Source: Roseivirga spongicola (GTDB taxonomy: Bacteria > Bacteroidota > Bacteroidia > Cytophagales > Cyclobacteriaceae). From it: a DNA stretch of 64,000 nucleotides. This document shows, in pieces, positions 8,901 through 16,503 of this stretch (position 1 is its first letter; each line of letters begins with the position of its first letter). Under the pieces are notes generated by a model. It worked only from the letters and a program-made list of their open reading frames with translations. It made no database searches and was not told the origin of the DNA. The DNA lies in the NCBI RefSeq assembly GCF_001592965.1, contig NZ_LRPC01000001.1:310001-374000 (forward strand), given 5' to 3'. Position numbers and translations under genes: made by a program.

Positions 8901-10541
8901 ACTGATAGAAAAGCCATTTTTAGAGTTATGGGTTGTTAGCTGACCCGAACTCTTTTCATATCTAATTAAGCCCTTCCCTTCCGTAACTGCCCAAAGATTC
9001 TCTTCTCCATTGAAGTAACTTGTAAAGGCCTCTGTGGAAAAGCCATAGCTACCTCCCACCTCAGTAACTTCACCTCTATAATACCTGAAAAGACCATTTA
9101 GAGTGCCTATTATAAAATTATCTGGCTGAAACTCATTTATCCACCTTACATTCTTCCCATTCAACTCAGGCACCTCCACCAGCTCATTATCTCTATAGAG
9201 TAGTGTCCTGGTCTTTGCAAGGCCTCCTATCTCATTTATCCATACTACATCGTCTCCAGTAGCGTATGCAAAACGAACATTTGAGCTCACAATCTTCTGA
9301 AGGAACTCCAGTACTCCATTTTGGTATCTAACCTTAATTAGCCCATTTTCTCCGCCAATGAGTAAATCACCATTACTTTGTTCATTAATGGTGAAAATAT
9401 TGGATGGCATTCTAAATGAAGCTTTTGGCTTCACCAGTTCACCCTTTTGATACAAATAAAGCCCCTTACCTCCAGTTGCTACCCAGATATTGCCATCCGA
9501 AGCCTCAATAACAGCCTTTGTTTCTACCGGTGTTGTTACTCCTCCTTCATTAAGCTGTACCAAGCCTACTGGTGATTTGGGAATATAATTGAGGCCGCGA
9601 TAGGTACCAATCCATATATCTCCATTTCTATCTTCAAACAAGGTTCGAACACCGTTGTCTGATAAACCATCGTGAGTGGTAAGACTTTCTACCTTGTCTT
9701 TACTGAACCTGTAGGTACCATTTACAGAAGATGCCCATACAAACCCATGAGAGTCTGGGAATAGATTTCGCACCAAACCAATATCAAATGCTTTTTCCGA
9801 ATTGATTTCAATGAACTCTTCATGATTATAGTAAAGTAGCCTTTCATCGTCTAGAGAGATGTAAAGATTACCTTCTGCATCATCTACCACCATTCTAATG
9901 GCTACTTCACCGGTATATTCATTAACCTCTGGTAAGTCATAAAGCTGTTTGTCTTTCACATACTTTACCTTACCAGTATTTAACATTACCCAGATCCTAT
10001 CGTCAAATCCTCTTTTTAATTGGTATGCATTTTCAATTCCAAACGGGGCTTTCTTTACACCAGTCTCATCAATTTCTAAAGCCTGACCATTGGCCAACGC
10101 TATTAAACTACCGTCTTGTCTAGTAATTATTTTCCACGCCAATGAAATCTCTACATCGTCAGAAACCCATTCATTGAACTTCTCACCATCGTAATAATAG
10201 AGCCCATCCCTACCACAGACCCAAACCTTTCCATCTTGAGCCACTTCTACTTGCGCAAAGTCTTGACTTTCAAAAACAGAAGTATTGTTTAAGTTGAAAA
10301 CGGTTGAACGCCTTCCATCGAACCTGATAACTCCCTCACTTGTAGCTAACCAGATAAAGCCAAACTTATCTTGATCTATGTCCCAAACTGTAGCCCTACC
10401 GAGTGGGTTTGAAAACTCCCAGTTTTTGATGACATTTTGATTGATGGGACGTTCCCTCCACATCTGATGTGGATCATTTTGAGCAAAGAGTAGATTACCA
10501 AAAAGGGAAAGAATAAATAACAGCCTAACAGAGTACCTCAC
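5904..10541 (-). CDS. Propeller/Y_Y_Y/multi-PAS HisKA_3 sensor histidine kinase, paralogue
   Basis: This 1545-residue protein has the same architecture as its downstream neighbour: signal peptide (about 1-20), periplasmic propeller repeats, Y_Y_Y domain, one transmembrane helix near 740-760, coiled coil and four PAS-like domains. A NarX-type HisKA_3/HATPase module follows, with H1350 in 'EIHDGLQQ' and 'EDNGVGFD'. The last 200 residues are strongly conserved between the two kinases while the sensor parts have diverged. That suggests tandem duplication and different inputs to the same regulator. The gap between the two kinase genes is only 50 bp, so an operon of kinase, kinase, regulator and receiver-like gene is likely. 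No receiver domain is fused. Confidence 0.93.
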   Translation of the reverse strand: MRYSVRLLFILSLFGNLLFAQNDPHQMWRERPINQNVIKNWEFSNPLGRATVWDIDQDKFGFIWLATSEGVIRFDGRRSTVFNLNNTSVFESQDFAQVEVAQDGKVWVCGRDGLYYYDGEKFNEWVSDDVEISLAWKIITRQDGSLIALANGQALEIDETGVKKAPFGIENAYQLKRGFDDRIWVMLNTGKVKYVKDKQLYDLPEVNEYTGEVAIRMVVDDAEGNLYISLDDERLLYYNHEEFIEINSEKAFDIGLVRNLFPDSHGFVWASSVNGTYRFSKDKVESLTTHDGLSDNGVRTLFEDRNGDIWIGTYRGLNYIPKSPVGLVQLNEGGVTTPVETKAVIEASDGNIWVATGGKGLYLYQKGELVKPKASFRMPSNIFTINEQSNGDLLIGGENGLIKVRYQNGVLEFLQKIVSSNVRFAYATGDDVVWINEIGGLAKTRTLLYRDNELVEVPELNGKNVRWINEFQPDNFIIGTLNGLFRYYRGEVTEVGGSYGFSTEAFTSYFNGEENLWAVTEGKGLIRYEKSSGQLTTHNSKNGFSISSPTAIMMDANSGVWFSSLSGLYRVALSELKRNIIEQDSLKSVEYYPANVTVSPAGHPINWKAKNGVIYYSSPNGLVVVNENYRAPRTRNYQVQSITVDGEEYHPEEIVEIPPYSNKISIRFSTIDFQERGDLSFEYKLEGFDKGWYNIKGVRDIYYTNLPAGNYSFRLREVNSDGYYEEANQAFTIIKAKYWYRTNLAIILYIVLIILLFVLAYRARTRSIREHNSRLQEQVISRTTRLEEVLFSLEEKVEERTSSLLRANEQLNLAMDAGKHASYVWSLNKKGERVAEYSDRYFKLLGYEPQSFQTTWDNFIEIIHPDDKEYVVNTIEEMLDSQRSIDPITTFEVEYRARRKDGAYIWMSSNGKLLESRITGLVTDISDRKEAELEQKSSHEMFQKLFEQSTSAHLLVDSNGAIVMQNAKAESVFGYQGEEWKSVRVEDLIPHNYRGHHVGLREGYHKAEFSAPITIERDLEGLTKAGEVIPLQIGVSPINLQDKKYTLVLVIDMSERVKMENALKSSKQELQRQRDRYMTIFQNISDALFILDVDDNGEFKFVEFNKAQEAIINLSTEQVANKSVSEVFPDFAEYLEWRYSTCRDSLQTITYREQLSLKTGKRDFDTSLVPIIENGKVVRIIGIAHEITGQLAQDKLIKDKEEKLRYALQASQDAIFDWNMTNGIMEFSDALFRMLEYDRSEIDENLESLMKIAHSGDIDNIHKADLLRIINKLEVGEQFASSFRMKKKSGEWLWVLLKGKVVERDAQGRAQRFVGIITDITGEREKTKEKLETVLLTEDNERSRISREIHDGLQQTLTITALNMEFAKKEVEKLSEKGKEKFNTAWEYLQKSIAESRTVAHSLMPKAIVDFGLVSACKSLIMQYDNSIEETAFRFDENLADERIADKNVEVTLYRILQESINNIIKYARASEVNVQLKMFEDIILMTIEDNGVGFDVEAVKAKGNGYGLRSMQNRIDAISAHLEIDSAPGKGTVVIVEILKEALE

Positions 10542-10607
10542 AGTATTGAAGAAAAAGGGGTCGGCTTTATACTAAATAAAGCTAACATATTGATTTGCAA
10601 AGCTAAG

Positions 10608-11099
10608 CTATTTTAGTCGCACTACCATTCCCATATCGAAAATGGGATATCGATCGCTCATTCCTACACCACCCTTAATCGCCAATTTAGACGAGATAGA
10701 TACCCTAGATTGAACCATAGGTATTAAAGACACAAAGCGCTTGTCGGTAACTGTAAACCTCATTTGGGGGCCAAATGCTACTTTGCCGTTAGAATTGAAC
10801 ATAAAACTAAACTCTACCCCTTGTTCAGAGCTTTGAGCTTGCTCAGACTGGGTTCTTCCGGCTGTTCTGAAGTAACCTACTCTGAACTTATTAGACCACG
10901 CAACATCTACATTCCAACCTGTTTTCCACCCTCTGATAGACCTATTGGTTTGGCCTCCTATTTCTAAAGCTGGACCATTATTGATCTTAGAAGCTTTATA
11001 AGATCTAGACTTATAATATCCTTTAAAGCTTTGTGCCTGTAATTGATTACAAAACACTGAGAAGACCGCTAGAATTAAGGTGATAAGTAGAGTTTTCAT
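10608..11099 (-). CDS. Small exported protein, probable outer-membrane barrel
   Basis: This 163-residue protein has a clear signal peptide (about 1-23, ending 'QLQAQ'). The rest is strand-like, with alternating polar and aromatic residues and a C-terminus 'MGMVVRLK' that ends on hydrophobic strands like small outer-membrane barrels. It shares a 'YYKSRSYK' segment just after the signal peptide with the 157-residue protein at 12.1-12.5 kb ('YYYKRSYD'), so the two may be paralogues. The gene has its own promoter with three copies of the shared operator and an A/C-rich leader. It lies directly upstream of the kinase operon, so read-through into the kinases is possible. I do not recognise a named family. 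Confidence 0.7.
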   Translation of the reverse strand: MKTLLITLILAVFSVFCNQLQAQSFKGYYKSRSYKASKINNGPALEIGGQTNRSIRGWKTGWNVDVAWSNKFRVGYFRTAGRTQSEQAQSSEQGVEFSFMFNSNGKVAFGPQMRFTVTDKRFVSLIPMVQSRVSISSKLAIKGGVGMSDRYPIFDMGMVVRLK

Positions 11100-11125
11100 G
11101 GTGTTGGTTTTTGTTGTTTACATCA

Positions 11126-11218
11126 CAAAGTTTACGATTAGCCCCTGTGATTTTGATGGAGAAACACCTGACTCGAAAAAACCAGAGAATTACCGAAGTG
11201 CAGTGGGTAAATCACCTA
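11126..11218 (-). promoter_or_regulatory. Promoter with three copies of the shared inverted-repeat operator
   Basis: On the minus strand an AACTTTG-type -7 element lies at about 11133-11126. Three 15-bp sites start at 11156 (ATGGAGAAACACCTG, weakest), 11182 (CCAGAGAATTACCGA) and 11204 (TGGGTAAATCACCTA), as written on the plus strand. The steps are 26 and 22 bp, the same as in front of the gene at 12.5 kb, and the nearest site starts 23 bp from the -7 box. I predicted the weak proximal site from the spacing rule and then found it to be a partial match. Confidence 0.55.
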
Positions 11219-11240
11219 ATTAACAGAGAGTTAAAATATG

Positions 11241-11266
11241 AAAGGACTACACGACTGTAGTCCTTT
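11241..11266 (-). terminator. Hairpin, probable terminator of the 194-residue lipoprotein gene
   Basis: This is a perfect 11-bp stem (AAAGGACTACA with TGTAGTCCTTT) with a 4-nt loop, 40 nt beyond the stop codon of the gene at 11307-11891. On the minus strand the tail is only moderately U-rich, so termination is likely but not certain. Confidence 0.55.
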
Positions 11267-11306
11267 CAATTCATAACACGAATGCTATGTGTATAATTAG
11301 TCTGAT

Positions 11307-11891
11307 CTAATTCAAATGTTCTGTGATATACAGGCGAATATCTTGTGGAGCCACTTCATCACCTCCAAAATATGGATATAACAAATAATAAACCCCTGTA
11401 TCGCAAGCAGCACCTCTTTCTACCACCACGCTTTGGTCTTCGAATAAAAATCGGTACTGATGGTCTTCAAGCGAAATACTCATATCTACAGCCGTTCCAA
11501 TTTCCATCGACCCAATCTGCTGATATAATCTCTTTTTCTTCTGATACACATAAGTGAATATGTCTACCTGATCTGTTTCTGGATTATAATTCCATCCAAA
11601 ACGTGCACTATTCTCATGGTGGAGACTGTTACAATCGGCAAAACCGAAAAGCTTATTAATGTCTTGTTGGTTTTTGTTTCCCAGATTATACCTGACGGAC
11701 TCATCAAAACGAACAGTTAGATTTAATGTCTCAGATTTGAGTGTCCTTAAGCCTTTTGGATTTGCACTATTTTCTATTGAACTCTCGTGCTTACCTTCTT
11801 TTATGAGATAAACAGTTTCTTTAATATCATAAAGGTCGGAGCAACTGTAAAAGCTCGCAGCAAGCACTATTAATGCAATAAGCTTTTTCAT
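11307..11891 (-). CDS. Lipoprotein of unknown function
   Basis: This 194-residue protein has a lipoprotein signal with lipobox 'SFYSC' (Cys about residue 17), so it is anchored in the cell envelope. The body has no motif I recognise; it is rich in beta-type segments and includes two further Cys residues that could form a disulfide. It is expressed from its own promoter carrying two copies of the shared operator and has the same ACAAAACC-type leader next to the ATG as its two neighbours. Its terminator-like hairpin follows at 11241-11266. Membership in the local regulon is inference from the operator. Confidence 0.75.
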   Translation of the reverse strand: MKKLIALIVLAASFYSCSDLYDIKETVYLIKEGKHESSIENSANPKGLRTLKSETLNLTVRFDESVRYNLGNKNQQDINKLFGFADCNSLHHENSARFGWNYNPETDQVDIFTYVYQKKKRLYQQIGSMEIGTAVDMSISLEDHQYRFLFEDQSVVVERGAACDTGVYYLLYPYFGGDEVAPQDIRLYITEHLN

Positions 11892-11912
11892 GGTTTTGTG
11901 GTTTTGTTAATG

Positions 11913-11983
11913 CAAAGTTGATTGGAAGTAAGCTCACATTTATTGGTGAATTGCCTGAATAAAAAGACTAGGTAAATTGCTTA
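11913..11983 (-). promoter_or_regulatory. Promoter with two copies of the shared inverted-repeat operator
   Basis: The minus-strand -7 element CAACTTTG lies at 11920-11913. Operator copies start at 11943 (TTGGTGAATTGCCTG, plus strand) and 11969 (TAGGTAAATTGCTTA), 26 bp apart, with 23 bp from the -7 box to the first copy. No third copy is seen at the expected next step, where a terminator stem lies instead. Confidence 0.6.
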
Positions 11984-12017
11984 CAAAAAGAAGAGGCAAG
12001 CCACCACAGCTCGCCTC
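11984..12017 (-). terminator. Rho-independent terminator of the 157-residue protein gene
   Basis: The stem is GAGGCGAGC with GCTTGCCTC on the minus strand (one G-T pair), with a 7-nt loop and a following TTCTTTTTG tract. It lies about 40 nt beyond the stop codon of the gene at 12059-12532. Confidence 0.7.
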
Positions 12018-12058
12018 ACAACAAAACCAACTTTCCACCGAGAGGTGGATATCTTCGG

Positions 12059-12532
12059 TCAATAAAGGTTGAACATCAACCTTGCGCTGGCCATATTTCT
12101 TTCTTTGTTACCTCCGTACTCAAATGCTAAACGCCAGCTATCGCTAAACTTAAATCTTACTTCACCTGTAAAAATGGTTTTCTGGAGCTCTCCATTGAGT
12201 GTTGCTTTTCTGGCTCCTGCCGCTAGCTCAATACTTTCGGCTACAGGCTGAGCCAAGCTCAAATGAAGACCAGCAAACCTATTATCTAAATGCGGCTGCT
12301 CCTCATTCACTCCGTAATCTCTTGTGTGAAAATAATTCAGGGAAAGCACCTGCTTGAAATTCATACCTATTCCGAAGCCAAACTTCATTCCGTCATAGTT
12401 GGCAACAGTTGGAACTACCTGAAATGTTGCAGCCTTATTTCTATGGTTGTCATAACTTCTTTTATAATAGTATTGACTAAAGGCTGCTTGTGCCGATACC
12501 AAAAAGAGGGCGATGATAAATAGCTTTTTCAT
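12059..12532 (-). CDS. Small exported protein, probable outer-membrane barrel
   Basis: This 157-residue protein has a signal peptide (about 1-19, ending 'AAFSQ'), then alternating strands ('FGFGIGMNF', 'GEVRFKF', 'WRLAFEYGG'). The last residues 'ARLMFNLY' end in an aromatic residue, as in outer-membrane barrels. Its post-signal 'YYYKRSYD' resembles the 163-residue protein at 10.6 kb. The promoter carries three operator copies with the same 26/22-bp steps as that paralogue. The function is unknown. Confidence 0.72.
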   Translation of the reverse strand: MKKLFIIALFLVSAQAAFSQYYYKRSYDNHRNKAATFQVVPTVANYDGMKFGFGIGMNFKQVLSLNYFHTRDYGVNEEQPHLDNRFAGLHLSLAQPVAESIELAAGARKATLNGELQKTIFTGEVRFKFSDSWRLAFEYGGNKERNMASARLMFNLY

Positions 12533-12562
12533 GGTTTTGTTGTTTTGTAAATGAATACATCA

Positions 12563-12655
12563 CAAATGTCGTATGACCACGACTGCTACATATCCGACTA
12601 TTGCCTGATTGGGCATATTCGGCAAGTCTCCTAGACTGAATAGGTATTTTTCCTA
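12563..12655 (-). promoter_or_regulatory. Promoter with three copies of the shared inverted-repeat operator
   Basis: The minus-strand element GACATTTG lies at 12570-12563. Operator copies start at 12593 (TCCGACTATTGCCTG), 12619 (TCGGCAAGTCTCCTA) and 12641 (TAGGTATTTTTCCTA), as read on the plus strand. The steps are 26 and 22 bp, with 23 bp from the -7 element to the first copy, reproducing the layout at 11126-11218. Confidence 0.6.
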
Positions 12656-12703
12656 GGAGCCTTTAAGCTTCTCCGCTTAATGGGTCTTGCTTTCAGAAAA
12701 GAA

Positions 12704-12739
12704 TAAAAAAAGGCCACAGATCTTAACAGATCTACAGCC
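12704..12739 (-). terminator. Rho-independent terminator of the 139-residue lipoprotein gene
   Basis: On the minus strand this is a 12-bp stem (including three G-T pairs) around AGATCT, with loop GTTA, followed by seven T. It lies 32 nt after the stop codon of the gene at 12771-13190. Confidence 0.75.
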
Positions 12740-12770
12740 CCTATCTTGAGTTTATAATACTTAACTATTC

Positions 12771-13190
12771 TTATTTACTTACTCTTTTTCCTGTCATTGG
12801 GAAGGCATCTTGACCTAGGTAAACTGCACCGCTCATAGCATCGCCATCAAACTGGCACTCAAGTTCAGCTACAGTTCCCATTACTTCAATAGAACCCGTC
12901 ATGTTAGTTCCCTGAACCGTCACTCCATTTACATCTAAAGTACCAAACTGATCGGTTTCTAAAGTTGCGCTATAGGCTCCAGGGCTACCCATAATTCTTA
13001 GTGTTCCGCTACTGCCTCCATCAGGAGTATCTACAGAGTATTCCCAAACGCCAGCTGGGTCATATACTTTTTGCTTTGCTTCGGCCTTGGCAGAGGAGTT
13101 AGTTGTTGTACCACTTGCTGCACAACTCACCACAAAAGCTGAAATCAACAAAAAGGCAAATACAGTTTTCAATGTCATTCTAGTCTTCAT
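12771..13190 (-). CDS. Small lipoprotein, beta-rich
   Basis: This 139-residue protein has a lipoprotein signal with lipobox 'FVVSC' (Cys about 23) and a Ser/Thr/Ala linker. The domain of about 90 residues that follows looks like an all-beta, lipocalin-like fold ('GVWEYSVDTPDGG', 'GTLRIMG', 'GTVAELECQFDGDAMSG'). Its promoter region lacks the operator shared by the genes to its left, so it is probably regulated separately. No specific function can be assigned. Confidence 0.75.
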   Translation of the reverse strand: MKTRMTLKTVFAFLLISAFVVSCAASGTTTNSSAKAEAKQKVYDPAGVWEYSVDTPDGGSSGTLRIMGSPGAYSATLETDQFGTLDVNGVTVQGTNMTGSIEVMGTVAELECQFDGDAMSGAVYLGQDAFPMTGKRVSK

Positions 13191-13310
13191 GCAATTATTA
13201 GTTTTGAAATTAAAGAGCTATGAAAATAGTACTTTTTCACTGATGACCCGCTCAGAAAGCCCCCATCTTTTGCCAAAAAATGAAAGATTCTCCAATAATC
13301 CCAATGCGGT

Positions 13311-13340
13311 TTTGATTGTAAGCATTATGGCCTAACTTTG
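13311..13340 (+). promoter_or_regulatory. Promoter of carB
   Basis: The -33 element TTTG at 13311-13314 and the -7 box TAACTTTG at 13333-13340 are separated by 18 bp. They match the Bacteroidota housekeeping consensus and lie 45 bp ahead of the carB start. Confidence 0.65.
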
Positions 13341-13384
13341 TGCCAATTTGTACCTAAGTCAAAAAGTCGTTCCTTACCTGAAAA

Positions 13385-16198
13385 ATGCCGAAAGACAATA
13401 GCATCAAGTCCATCCTAATTATCGGAAGTGGGCCAATCATTATCGGACAAGCCTGTGAGTTTGATTATTCTGGTTCTCAAGCAGCCAGATCATTAAGAGA
13501 AGAGGGCATTGAAGTTACCCTCATCAATTCTAACCCTGCTACCATCATGACCGACCCGGTTATGGCTGATAACGTTTATCTGAAGCCATTAACTAAAAGG
13601 TCGATCATTGAGATTTTGGAAAAGCATCAGATTGATGCTGTACTTCCTACCATGGGTGGTCAAACAGCCTTGAACCTTGCCATAGACTGCGACAAAGCAG
13701 GAATTTGGGATAAATACAATGTGAGAATCATTGGCGTTGACATTAACGCCATTGAAACCACTGAAGATCGTGAGAAATTCAGGCACAAAATGATTGAAAT
13801 TGGAGTAGGTGTCTGTAAAGGAGAAACCGCTACTTCATTTCTAAAAGGAAAAGAAATTGCTCAAGAAATTGGGTTCCCATTGGTTATTAGACCTTCCTTC
13901 ACCCTTGGGGGCTACGGAGGTGGTTTTGTAGATAATCAAGAAGAATTCAACGAAGCACTAAAAAGAGGTTTAGATGCCTCTCCAATTCACGAAGTACTTG
14001 TAGAACAAAGTATTTTGGGTTGGAAAGAATATGAGCTAGAGCTACTCAGAGACAATATTGGTAACGTAATCATTATTTGTTCTATTGAGAACTTTGACCC
14101 TATGGGGGTTCACACAGGTGATTCTATTACCGTTGCGCCTGCCATGACTCTACCAGACACTGTCTATCAGAAAATGAGAGACATGGCCATCACAATGATG
14201 AATGCCATCGGTCAATTTGCAGGTGGTTGTAATGTTCAGTTCTCTGTAAACCCTGAAACTGACGACATTATTGGTATTGAGATCAACCCAAGGGTTTCTC
14301 GTTCTTCAGCTTTAGCATCAAAAGCAACCGGTTATCCAATTGCTAAAATTGCAGCTAAGCTGGCCATTGGTTACAACCTAGACGAACTTAAAAACCAAAT
14401 CACTAAAACTACTTCTGCTTTCTTTGAGCCTGCATTAGACTATGTGATTGTAAAAATACCTCGTTGGAACTTCGATAAATTCAAAGGTTCTAACAGAAAA
14501 CTAGGCTTACAAATGAAGTCTGTTGGCGAGGCCATGGGTATTGGTAGAAACTTCCAAGAGGCACTACAGAAGGCTTGCCAATCTCTTGAGATAAAAAGAA
14601 ACGGACTAGGAGCCGATGGAAAAGAGCTTACTGACCAAGCGGCTATTTTAGATAGCCTCGAGAACCCAAGCTGGAACAGACTCTTCCATATTTACGATGC
14701 CTTCAAATTGGGCATTCCATTCAAAACTATTCAGAAGAAGACTAAAATCGATAAGTGGTTCCTTCAGCAAATTGAAGAGCTTATTGAGCTTGAATCTGAA
14801 ATTGAACAATACAACTTAGATACCCTTCCTGAAAGACTCTTAAGAATAGCCAAAGAGAAAGGTTATGCCGATAGACAAATTGCTCACTTATTAAAGTGTT
14901 GGGAAAGCGAAGTATTTAAGAAGCGCCATGATTTAGGTATCAAGAGAGTTTACAAACTAGTAGACACTTGTGCCGCAGAATTTGAAGCGCAAACCCCTTA
15001 CTACTACTCAACTTTCGACCAAGAAAACGAGTCAGAAGCTTCTGACAACAAGAAAATCATTGTACTTGGATCAGGACCTAACCGAATTGGCCAAGGAATT
15101 GAGTTCGACTACTGTTGTGTACACGGTTTGTATGCTGCTAAAGAGTGTGGTTATGAAACCATCATGATCAACTGTAACCCTGAAACGGTTTCTACGGACT
15201 TCGATACTGCCGATAAGCTTTATTTCGAACCAGTATTCTGGGAGCATATTTACGACATCATCCTTCATGAAAAGCCAGAAGGTGTAATTGTTCAGTTGGG
15301 TGGTCAAACAGCACTTAAACTAGCTGAAAAACTAGATAAATATGGCATCAAAATCATCGGTACTAGCTTTGAGGCGCTAGACCTTGCAGAAGATAGAGGT
15401 AGATTCTCCACACTACTTGCTGAAAACAATATCCCTTACCCGAAATTCGGAGTAATTGAAGATGCTGATGAAGCATTGGAGTTATCTAAAGAACTAGGCT
15501 TCCCTCTTCTAGTTAGACCTTCCTATGTATTGGGTGGTCAGAGCATGAAGATTGTAATCAACGAGCAAGAGCTAGAAGAGCATGTGGTAAATATCTTAAG
15601 AGACATTCCTGGTAACAGAGTATTGTTAGATCACTTCTTAGATGGCGCCATTGAAGCTGAAGCAGATGCTATTTGCGATGGAGAAGATGTGTACATCATA
15701 GGCATTATGGAGCACATTGAGCCTGCAGGTATTCACTCGGGCGATTCTTATGCCGTATTACCTCCTTATAGCTTAGGCGACTTCGTTATTCAACAGATTG
15801 AAGCTCATACCAAGAAAATTGCGCTGGCTTTAAAAACCGTTGGACTGATAAATATTCAGTTCGCCATAAAAGACGATAAAGTTTATATCATTGAGGCGAA
15901 CCCTAGAGCTTCTAGAACCGTTCCTTTCATAGGTAAAGCCTATCAGGAGCCTTATGTAAACTTTGCTACTAAGGTTATGTTGGGAGAGAAAAAGCTTAAG
16001 GATTTCGACTTTAAGCCGGTTAAAAAAGGTTACGCCATTAAGGAACCTGTATTCTCATTCCACAAATTCCCGAATGTAAATAAGGAGTTAGGCCCTGAAA
16101 TGAAATCTACGGGAGAAGCCATTTACTTCATAGATGATTTGATGGACGACTACTTCCTAGACATTTATTCTAAACGTAATCAGTATTTAAGTAGATAA
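13385..16198 (+). CDS. carB: Carbamoyl-phosphate synthase large subunit
   Basis: This 937-residue protein carries both ATP-grasp halves. The first opens with '[24 protein letters not shown]' (split motif around residues 8-31); the second has '[20 protein letters not shown]' and '[11 protein letters not shown]'. It makes carbamoyl phosphate for pyrimidine and arginine synthesis with the small subunit CarA, which is not adjacent. At 937 residues it is shorter than the usual 1060-1080. It ends about 20 residues after '[18 protein letters not shown]', so most of the C-terminal MGS-like allosteric domain is absent. I believe this short form occurs in other Bacteroidota, but here it is read only from length. 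The DUF4834 gene follows 7 bp downstream. Confidence 0.95.
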   Translation: MPKDNSIKSILIIGSGPIIIGQACEFDYSGSQAARSLREEGIEVTLINSNPATIMTDPVMADNVYLKPLTKRSIIEILEKHQIDAVLPTMGGQTALNLAIDCDKAGIWDKYNVRIIGVDINAIETTEDREKFRHKMIEIGVGVCKGETATSFLKGKEIAQEIGFPLVIRPSFTLGGYGGGFVDNQEEFNEALKRGLDASPIHEVLVEQSILGWKEYELELLRDNIGNVIIICSIENFDPMGVHTGDSITVAPAMTLPDTVYQKMRDMAITMMNAIGQFAGGCNVQFSVNPETDDIIGIEINPRVSRSSALASKATGYPIAKIAAKLAIGYNLDELKNQITKTTSAFFEPALDYVIVKIPRWNFDKFKGSNRKLGLQMKSVGEAMGIGRNFQEALQKACQSLEIKRNGLGADGKELTDQAAILDSLENPSWNRLFHIYDAFKLGIPFKTIQKKTKIDKWFLQQIEELIELESEIEQYNLDTLPERLLRIAKEKGYADRQIAHLLKCWESEVFKKRHDLGIKRVYKLVDTCAAEFEAQTPYYYSTFDQENESEASDNKKIIVLGSGPNRIGQGIEFDYCCVHGLYAAKECGYETIMINCNPETVSTDFDTADKLYFEPVFWEHIYDIILHEKPEGVIVQLGGQTALKLAEKLDKYGIKIIGTSFEALDLAEDRGRFSTLLAENNIPYPKFGVIEDADEALELSKELGFPLLVRPSYVLGGQSMKIVINEQELEEHVVNILRDIPGNRVLLDHFLDGAIEAEADAICDGEDVYIIGIMEHIEPAGIHSGDSYAVLPPYSLGDFVIQQIEAHTKKIALALKTVGLINIQFAIKDDKVYIIEANPRASRTVPFIGKAYQEPYVNFATKVMLGEKKLKDFDFKPVKKGYAIKEPVFSFHKFPNVNKELGPEMKSTGEAIYFIDDLMDDYFLDIYSKRNQYLSR

Positions 16199-16205
16199 TA
16201 GCGGT

Positions 16206-16457
16206 TTGTTAAAGTTTTTATTCTTCATATTCCTTGTCTTTTGGATTCTTAGAAGTGTTCTTCGATTCTTTACGGTGAACCTTTTTGGTCAAGCGCAGCA
16301 ACAACGGAGCTTCAACCAACAAGGGCGCTACGAACAGCAACGTCAACCTAAGGATGGCAACGTTAAGATCGACTATGCACCAGGTAAGAAGAAAGGCAAA
16401 AAGTCTTCAGACAATTTTAAGGGTGGAGACTACGTAGATTACGAAGAAGTAGATTAA
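16206..16457 (+). CDS. DUF4834-like small membrane protein
   Basis: This 83-residue protein has an N-terminal hydrophobic helix ('FLFFIFLVFWILRSVLRFF'), a Gln/Arg-rich middle, and a basic then acidic tail ending 'GDYVDYEEVD'. The only in-frame start near the coding signal is TTG at 16206, 7 bp after carB. It is therefore probably cotranscribed with carB and perhaps translationally coupled. The layout fits the DUF4834 family of Bacteroidota; the function is unknown. Confidence 0.75.
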   Translation: MLKFLFFIFLVFWILRSVLRFFTVNLFGQAQQQRSFNQQGRYEQQRQPKDGNVKIDYAPGKKKGKKSSDNFKGGDYVDYEEVD

Positions 16458-16475
16458 TTAAAATCAAAAACATAG

Positions 16476-16503
16476 AAGCCGATCAATTGATCGGCTTTTT
16501 TAT
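16476..16503 (+). terminator. Rho-independent terminator after carB operon
   Basis: A palindromic stem GCCGATCAATTGATCGGC is followed by TTTTTTATT. The same GCCGATCA stem is reused as the tRNA terminator near 47.55 and 47.90 kb. The stop codon of the convergent gene lies inside the stem. Confidence 0.85.

Noticed and set aside
13315-13370. Possible further copy of the shared operator ahead of carB or the 139-residue lipoprotein gene (AATTTGTACCTA)
   Set aside because: Only one half-site matches; the GG half and the 22/26-bp partner are missing.
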